Assembly: GCA_028717165.1 (NCBI GenBank)
Contig: JAQUOK010000062.1
Location: 1-10,319, forward strand
DNA from: Victivallaceae bacterium
Lineage (GTDB): Bacteria; Verrucomicrobiota; Lentisphaeria; Victivallales; Victivallaceae
Reading direction: 5' to 3'
Length of the DNA stretch: 10,319 bases
The translations under genes were made by a program, and so were the position numbers. The notes below the pieces were generated by a model. It saw only the letters and a list, made by a program, of their open reading frames with translations, searched no databases and was not told where the DNA came from. Below are positions 5,339-10,319 of this stretch, piece by piece (the stretch's first letter is position 1; each line of letters opens with the position of its first letter).

Positions 5339-8255
5339 TCCTGGACAGGCATTTTTCCAGCGTCGCATAGAATTGTTTCTTGATAATCGGTTTCGTCAGG
5401 TATGCTTCGCAGCCGGCCTGGAAAGTTTTGATCTTATCTTCGGCGTTGGCGTTGGCCGTCTGGACTATTATCGGCAGGCCGGGTTTGGCTTTTTTGATGA
5501 TCTTGGAGGCTTCCCAGCCGGTAAAGTCAGGCAGCCTTACATCCATCAAAACCAGATCGACATTATTCGTTTCAGCCATATTTATACCTTCCTGGGCGGT
5601 TTCCGCACGAAGAATTGCGGCGCCGGTGGGTTCCAAAATGTTTTCCAGAAGCATAAAACTGATCTGGTTATCCTCGACAATGAGGAACGTCTTATCCCGC
5701 CAGTCATGTTCCATTTTTACCGGCAATGCGGAAGGCGTCACTTCAATATTGGCGTTTTCAGCGTATGGCAGGGTGAAATAAAAGGTCGTACCCTTGCCGA
5801 CTTCAGATTCAACCCACATATATCCGCCGAGCATTTCAACATAACTTTTTGCGATGGTCAATCCTAAACCGGAACCATGATATTTGCGGGAAAGGATTTC
5901 CTCGCCCTGCCTGAACGGTTCAAAGATCTTGTCAAGCATATCCGCAGGAATGCCTTCGCCGCTGTCCTTGACAAAAAATTCGATCCCGTTGCGTTTGGCG
6001 TTATACCCCATCAGGATTCCGCCTCTTTCCGTAAATTTAATGGCATTGCTCAACAGATTGGTCAATATCTGGTGCAGGTAACGCCGGTCAGAACATATCA
6101 CCGCCTCATCATTGCGGAGGGATTTATGCATTTGCAGGGAAATTTCCTTGCCGGCCTGTCTGGTCTGCGGTTCATAAAAATCATAAAGCTCCTCAATAAC
6201 GTCGTTTATACAGAAATCCTCTTTTTTGAATTCCACTTCCCCCGCTTCTATTCTGGAAATGTCCAGAATGTCGTTAAGAAGCTGCATAAGGTTGCCGCCG
6301 CATTCGGAAATGATCTTTGCGTACTGCTGGCATTTCTCGAACGGCAGATCGTCACGCTGCAGAAGATCGGCAAAACCGAGGATCCCGTTCATCGGCGTCC
6401 TGATTTCGTGGCTGATATTCGCCAGGAAAATGGATTTCAGGCGATCCGATTCCTCCGCTTTCTGCCTGGCGCTTTCCAGGATGGCTTCCCGCCGTTTGCT
6501 TTCAGTTATATCATGGACCCGCCAGCATACCAGTTCCCGCTTGCCGATTTTCACATAATCGGCAACGTAGCTTATCTCAAATTTCGTGCCGTCTTTTCCC
6601 ATCTGGATACTTTCGCCTTTCCGGGTTTTATTCTGGCCTAATTCAATCCACAGGTTATCGATATCTTCCCGGGTGATGGTTTTGTCGATGTCCCAGATAC
6701 GCATCTGTTTCATTTCCTGCGCGCTGTAGCCCAGGCGGCGGCAGAGAGCCGGAGAACAGTAGTCTATCGAACCGTCAGGGTTGCTTATCACGATCTCAAC
6801 ATCCGAATTGTCAACCGCGGCTTTAAGCATATAACGGTCGTATTCGACCTTATAGGTTTCCGTCAAATCCTTGAAAATACCGATAATGCAGGGAGTTCCC
6901 TCCAATACGATATTCGAGGCGTATACTTCGGCGTGAAAAGTGGAACCGTCTTTTCTGAGACAGTCGACATTGCCCAGAAAAGATTTCTTCTGAACGTTTG
7001 TCCAACCTGAATCATGCTTGAAATTCTGAGCCGGATGCAGGTCTTCCAGGCGGCATTGAAGAATTTCATCGTTATCATACCCGAGCAGTTGACAGAAAAC
7101 CTTGTTGGCGAGTTTCACTTTCCGGGTTTCCCGGTCAAGGATCACGATGCCCTGGTAAACATTGTCAAATAAAGTCCGGTAGCGTTTTTCGGAATTCTTA
7201 AGGGCCTGGGTGGAAAGGCTGCTTTGAGTAATGTCCTGTATTGTTCCGAATGAACGGACAATATTCCCTTTGTCGTCAAAAACATGGTGGCCGCGCTGTG
7301 AGATGTATTTAATGTTTTTATCTTTGAGAACAACGCGGTAGGCACAGTCGAAATTCAGATGTCCCCTTATGGATTTCAGAAAAAGCCGCCAGGTTTGCCG
7401 GCGGTCGTCCGGATGAACGAAAGCCAGGGCATTGCGGGGTCTGTCGAATAAACGTGAAGTCGGCGGAAGCTGCAGGATATTGAATATTTCATTTGACCAG
7501 GTGGCTTTCCGGTTCCGATAATTGAATTCCCAGTGCCCGACGTGGGCGACGCCCTCGGCTTCCTCAAGGCAGGCCGTATAATGTTCGAGCTTTTCCCGGG
7601 TTTCAACCTGTTCGGTTATGTCCGCGACTATCCCCATTATGCGTCTGGCGGAACCGTCTTTGTTGGCTTCGTGAATGTTGCCTTTAAGCATTATCCACTT
7701 CCAGTTGCCCTTTTTGGTTTTCATTTTCAATTCAAAGGTAAACGAATTGCCCTGTTCAATATGGGCAAGCAGGGAGTCTCTGACTTCCTTGCGTTTTTCA
7801 GGAGCCATGAGGCGGTAAAAGGTTTTGAGGTCATTACCGACTTCATCCGGGGAATAACCCAGTATCGAATAGCACAAGGTACTGGCTTTGATCTTATTTG
7901 AGCCTGTCCAGTAGGTGAATATCCCTTCATTGACGGCGTTAACGGCTTCATGGTAATCCCGTTCACGGGCGAACAGGGCCTGGATCCTTTTATGGTCGCG
8001 TTCCAGCAGAAGGCCTATTATCGCTCCGGCTCCCAGGGTAACCGCGCAATATATCAGTCTTATGAACAGAGAATATTTCGGCACATGATATAAAAAGGCG
8101 TCCAGAAAATTCAGGGGTTCATTGCTCAGAAAATATTCGAACGTTTCAGTAAAATAAAACATATGGGCGGCGCTTTCGCCCACCCAGAAAGCGATGCAGA
8201 GAATAACTGAAATGAAAATTGCCTTGACAAAAATATTTCCTGACTGCAGTTTCAC
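5328..8255 (-). CDS. Membrane-bound hybrid histidine kinase with four PAS domains and a C-terminal receiver
   Basis: Two transmembrane helices (about 11-28 and 61-84) flank a periplasmic loop of about 30 residues. Four PAS/PAC units follow, ending in GIVADITEQ (208-216), GTIQDITQ (337-344), IFKDLTE (460-466) and VHDITESKR (580-588). The HisKA domain has the phospho-acceptor H616 in ANISHEIRTP. The HATPase domain has N733/N737 (N box), DSGEGIP at 764-770 and GSGLGL at 794-799. The receiver has E861/D862, phosphorylation site D905, T933 and K955, so every key residue is present and both modules should be active. There is no DNA-binding or other output domain, so phosphate must go to a histidine phosphotransfer protein or separate regulator not seen here. 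The start is GTG at 8255, overlapping the SBP stop as GTGA, with GGAG (8263-8266) 7 nt upstream. The small periplasmic loop suits sensing through the cotranscribed SBP; the PAS domains may add cytoplasmic inputs. Confidence 0.96.
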   Translation of the reverse strand: MKLQSGNIFVKAIFISVILCIAFWVGESAAHMFYFTETFEYFLSNEPLNFLDAFLYHVPKYSLFIRLIYCAVTLGAGAIIGLLLERDHKRIQALFARERDYHEAVNAVNEGIFTYWTGSNKIKASTLCYSILGYSPDEVGNDLKTFYRLMAPEKRKEVRDSLLAHIEQGNSFTFELKMKTKKGNWKWIMLKGNIHEANKDGSARRIMGIVADITEQVETREKLEHYTACLEEAEGVAHVGHWEFNYRNRKATWSNEIFNILQLPPTSRLFDRPRNALAFVHPDDRRQTWRLFLKSIRGHLNFDCAYRVVLKDKNIKYISQRGHHVFDDKGNIVRSFGTIQDITQSSLSTQALKNSEKRYRTLFDNVYQGIVILDRETRKVKLANKVFCQLLGYDNDEILQCRLEDLHPAQNFKHDSGWTNVQKKSFLGNVDCLRKDGSTFHAEVYASNIVLEGTPCIIGIFKDLTETYKVEYDRYMLKAAVDNSDVEIVISNPDGSIDYCSPALCRRLGYSAQEMKQMRIWDIDKTITREDIDNLWIELGQNKTRKGESIQMGKDGTKFEISYVADYVKIGKRELVCWRVHDITESKRREAILESARQKAEESDRLKSIFLANISHEIRTPMNGILGFADLLQRDDLPFEKCQQYAKIISECGGNLMQLLNDILDISRIEAGEVEFKKEDFCINDVIEELYDFYEPQTRQAGKEISLQMHKSLRNDEAVICSDRRYLHQILTNLLSNAIKFTERGGILMGYNAKRNGIEFFVKDSGEGIPADMLDKIFEPFRQGEEILSRKYHGSGLGLTIAKSYVEMLGGYMWVESEVGKGTTFYFTLPYAENANIEVTPSALPVKMEHDWRDKTFLIVEDNQISFMLLENILEPTGAAILRAETAQEGINMAETNNVDLVLMDVRLPDFTGWEASKIIKKAKPGLPIIVQTANANAEDKIKTFQAGCEAYLTKPIIKKQFYATLEKCLSRTNE

Positions 8256-9415
8256 ATTTTTTCTCCGGTATCTATACTTAAATACGATTCCTTGGCGACG
8301 GAAATCAGGGTTTTGGGGATTTTCAGGCCGACTTTTCTGGCTGCCGCATAATTTATTACCAGATAAGTATCGGACGACAAATAGCTGTCGCCGGGCTCCG
8401 GTTTCACCCCGTTGAAAATTTTAGCCGCAATATCGGCGTAATGTTCGGCTCTCTGCCGCGGATCGTGAACTACCCCGAAAACCGCCCCGTTTTTAACTCC
8501 GGCGGTGCCATAAGGATACCAGGTGGGGATCCGGTAAAAAAACAGCGGTTCCAAAATCAGACTGGCAGTCTTCGGATTATCCATAAAATCCGACGTAAGC
8601 CATATTGCGTCTATGTGCGGAGCCATTTTCTTATGCGCTTTTATATAACTGTCAAGCACTTTCCTGGATTTCAGTTTTTCACTGGGAAGTATTCTGACGG
8701 GAAAAAGTTCGAAGTTATCCTGTTCACTGAACTGCTTCAGCAATTTCAGACTTGCCCGCGAGCGCCCTTCGGAACTGGCTATATATACTACTCCCAGGGT
8801 TTTGAATTTTGTTATTTTCCGGAACAAGCGGATCTGGCGAAGCAGAAAATCAGGATCGTGAAGCAAATGGATATGCTCCGGTATGTCTTCCTCTTTCTTA
8901 AAAAGTTTTTTTATGGGAAATGACGATTCCATGCAAAGAGTCGGGGTTGAATGCAGATTATTCGCCAGATCCTGTCCGGCCCATGTCCCCATTGCGAGCA
9001 TCATGTTAACCTGATTGCTCCGCAGACTTTCCAGAACCTGGCTTCGGACGATCTTCCGTCTGGACAGATTCCAGTCGGAACACCAGAAATGTCTTGTCTG
9101 AATTGATAAATACTTGCTTTTCATATTCCTGGCAAGGAAGAGCCATATATCCTCTGCGCTCGAATGCCTCGGCAGTTGCGTCCAGTTTAAAGGCTCCAGC
9201 CATCCTTTCGCCGCCAGACGGTTAATAAAGTTTTTTAAAGAAGCGTTGTGTATTCCCGAACTTCCGCTTTGAAAGTAGCCTATAACCCATTTACGCCCGT
9301 CATTAAGGCAGGGAGGATATTTTTCAGAAATATCTTTGTCTTTAGTTGAAAAGATAAGATATGCAATGAAAAGAATCAGCACTAAAAAAGTTGTAAACAG
9401 AAACTTTTTTTTCAT
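8252..9415 (-). CDS. ABC-type substrate-binding protein (ABC_sub_bind family), likely sensory partner of the kinase
   Basis: After a short basic N-terminus and one hydrophobic helix (5-23), with no obvious signal peptidase I site, the protein follows the ABC_sub_bind pattern: WVIGYFQSGSSGIHNASLKNF, cited by its start WVIGYFQSG (43-51), a linker with TLGVVYIASSEGR (206-218), the lobe-two segment IDAIWLTSDFMDNP (268-281), TWYPYGTAGVKNGAVFGV (298-315), and the hallmark ending INYAAARKVGLKIPKTL (354-370). Family members bind small ligands in the periplasm. No permease or ATPase gene is adjacent; instead the stop overlaps the hybrid kinase start, which suggests a sensing rather than transport role. 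The uncleaved helix may tether it in the inner membrane beside the kinase. The start has GGAAGG next to the ATG and a good promoter upstream. The ligand cannot be read from sequence. Confidence 0.88.
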   Translation of the reverse strand: MKKKFLFTTFLVLILFIAYLIFSTKDKDISEKYPPCLNDGRKWVIGYFQSGSSGIHNASLKNFINRLAAKGWLEPLNWTQLPRHSSAEDIWLFLARNMKSKYLSIQTRHFWCSDWNLSRRKIVRSQVLESLRSNQVNMMLAMGTWAGQDLANNLHSTPTLCMESSFPIKKLFKKEEDIPEHIHLLHDPDFLLRQIRLFRKITKFKTLGVVYIASSEGRSRASLKLLKQFSEQDNFELFPVRILPSEKLKSRKVLDSYIKAHKKMAPHIDAIWLTSDFMDNPKTASLILEPLFFYRIPTWYPYGTAGVKNGAVFGVVHDPRQRAEHYADIAAKIFNGVKPEPGDSYLSSDTYLVINYAAARKVGLKIPKTLISVAKESYLSIDTGEKM

Positions 9416-9444
9416 CCCTTCCCTGTGCTTATATTACGAATTAA

Positions 9445-9454
9445 AGCATATGCT
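9445..9454. promoter_or_regulatory. 10-bp perfect palindrome near the SBP-kinase transcription start
   Basis: AGCATATGCT is a perfect palindrome lying directly after the -10 box, where the transcription start is expected (about 9453). The position suits a repressor site, but the motif is short and does not extend outward. Confidence 0.3.
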
Positions 9455-9459
9455 AGACT

Positions 9460-9488
9460 AATATAATGAAAAAAACAGTCAAAGTCAA
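9460..9488 (-). promoter_or_regulatory. Sigma70-type promoter for the SBP-kinase operon
   Basis: On the minus strand TTGACT (9488-9483) and TATATT (9465-9460) each match consensus in five of six positions and are 17 bp apart. A second TTGACT copy lies 6 bp nearer (9482-9477), too close for normal spacing. Transcription would start near 9453 and run through the substrate-binding protein into the kinase. Confidence 0.65.
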
Positions 9489-9771
9489 CAGAAATTGACC
9501 TGAAAATATATTTTTGGGGCATATTCCCAAATGCCGTCCGTACTGCCGCGGCTTTTTGTCGTACATGGAAGCCTTTACTGTTCAAAAAGATAAGATATGT
9601 GCAAATTCAGTCTTTTGTTTTTCTGATTCTGAACAAAAAATTTTTCTTTCACCGTTTTTTTTATCCGAAATACAGTATTCTTTCAGAAAAAACTGCTTGT
9701 AATTTCAGCTTTTACATATTAAACTAACGTTAAACGTTGAGGCGTTTTTTTGCAGCTTGTCCCTGGCGGGG
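9489..9771. other. Divergent intergenic region between the SBP operon and the 5TMR-LYT gene
   Basis: I see no credible gene here. There is a small stem TTTGGG/CCCAAA (9513-9518 with 9526-9531, 7-nt loop), which competes with a GGCAT/ATGCC pairing (9518-9522 with 9531-9535). The middle part is rich in T- and A-runs. No convincing promoter for the downstream plus-strand gene was found. An AAACG/CGTTT pairing followed by seven T's (9732-9751) lies shortly before that gene, but it is too short to call a terminator. Confidence 0.5.
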
Positions 9772-9782
9772 AAAGGATATCT

Positions 9783-10319
9783 ATGGAGCATTTCGGAAAC
9801 TTCGTGTTTAATGTGGCTCTTTTGATAGTGATGGGTTTCATTTATACCCGTCTCTACCGTTTTCTGCATAAACATCAGCTGACCCGGCAACTTCTTAACG
9901 GATTTTTATTCGGAGCGATCGCTATCGTTGTCATGCTTGTCCCCGCTTATTCCCGGCCGGGAGGCTTGATTTTTGACGCCCGTTCGATCATAATCAGCAT
10001 ATCCGGGTTTCTGGGCGGGCCGGTAGCCGCGGCAACGAGTGTGTTGATCGCGGGGACATACCGGATTTTCCTAGGCGGCATGGGGGTAGCGTTCGGCCTC
10101 GCGACAATTCTCGCTTCCGCTTCTCTGGGGGTCGGATACTATTATCTCAGGAGAAAATACCCGATAACCGGCAAGCCGTTGTTTATTTATTTCTTCGGGC
10201 TGGTGGTTAACGCCGTAATGATTTTACTGATATTGGGAATCCTGCCCCACAACATAGCATGGAATACCTTATGGGCGGTCTGCCTGCCGGTAATCGTCAT
10301 ATTCCCTGTCGCCTCCCTG
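9783..10319 (+). CDS. 5TMR-LYT membrane sensor protein, N-terminal part (3' end outside window)
   Basis: My translation from ATG 9783 gives 179 codons open to the window edge. The protein is strongly hydrophobic with about five to six helices (roughly 5-22, 37-56, 68-95, 101-121, 132-154, 161-179). The signature of the LytS-type 5TMR_LYT sensor domain is clear: PGGLIFDARS (59-68), GFLGGPVAA (75-83), and AGTYRIFLGGMGV (90-102). This domain normally sits at the N-terminus of histidine kinases or GGDEF proteins; the output module lies beyond the window. The start is supported by AAAGGA (9772-9777), 5 nt before the ATG. It is transcribed divergently from the SBP-kinase operon and could be a second sensor in the same signalling circuit, which is inference only. 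Confidence 0.88.
   Translation, partial: MEHFGNFVFNVALLIVMGFIYTRLYRFLHKHQLTRQLLNGFLFGAIAIVVMLVPAYSRPGGLIFDARSIIISISGFLGGPVAAATSVLIAGTYRIFLGGMGVAFGLATILASASLGVGYYYLRRKYPITGKPLFIYFFGLVVNAVMILLILGILPHNIAWNTLWAVCLPVIVIFPVASL

Noticed and set aside
5877..6641. Long plus-strand open frame of 254 codons
   Set aside because: It lies antisense inside the kinase/HATPase coding region, whose protein is unmistakable; the translation has no recognisable features and is a shadow frame.
9514..9702. Plus-strand 62-codon frame in the divergent region
   Set aside because: TTG start without a ribosome site, in AT-rich DNA, with a stem-loop at its beginning; not credible as a gene.
9732..9751. AAACG/CGTTT pairing followed by seven T's, terminator-like
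   Set aside because: Only five base pairs with a 6-nt loop and mostly A-T; too weak to call, and it lies just upstream of a gene start rather than after a gene.
1..10319. CRISPR array, tRNA, rRNA, transposase, phage or toxin-antitoxin genes
   Set aside because: Looked for on both strands; no regularly spaced repeats, cloverleaf-like sequence or matching protein was found.

Overview
The window reads like a chromosomal piece from a Gram-negative bacterium of the PVC group, most likely Lentisphaerota (Victivallis-like). The main clue is a pseudopilin with the prepilin-type N-terminus and the H-X9-DG motif, placed directly behind a GntR/LacI-type sugar-responsive regulator. Three lipoproteins, a periplasmic-type binding protein and large membrane sensor kinases fit an outer-membrane organism. 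The taxon is inferred from gene style, not proven.

Layout. (1) 1-1788, minus strand: a consensus sigma70 promoter, a 36-bp palindromic operator, a GntR-type regulator and, coupled to it by an ATGA overlap, a pseudopilin that runs off the left edge. (2) 1789-2570: a long gene-poor stretch with several inverted repeats, including a 68-bp REP-like element. (3) 2571-5338, plus strand: four genes in one direction, namely an LpoB-like lipoprotein, an acetolactate decarboxylase carrying a lipoprotein signal, an AlkD-type DNA alkylation repeat protein, and a small lipoprotein I do not recognise. (4) 5328-9415, minus strand: a substrate-binding protein followed, with a GTGA overlap, by a 975-residue hybrid histidine kinase with four PAS domains. 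It meets region 3 tail to tail with an 11-bp overlap. (5) 9416-9782: a divergent intergenic region. (6) 9783 to the right edge, plus strand: the N-terminus of a 5TMR-LYT membrane sensor, cut off by the window.

How they may work together. The SBP and kinase form an evident sensing unit, in which the periplasmic SBP probably presents its ligand to the kinase, whose terminal receiver domain must pass phosphate to a partner outside the window. The divergent 5TMR-LYT protein may be a second sensor. The regulator probably represses its own transcript, and so also the pseudopilin. In the plus-strand cluster only the last three genes are tightly spaced, and their functions do not make an obvious pathway. 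The most unusual gene is the decarboxylase predicted to be a lipid-anchored envelope enzyme. I saw no tRNA, rRNA, CRISPR array, transposase or known defence system.
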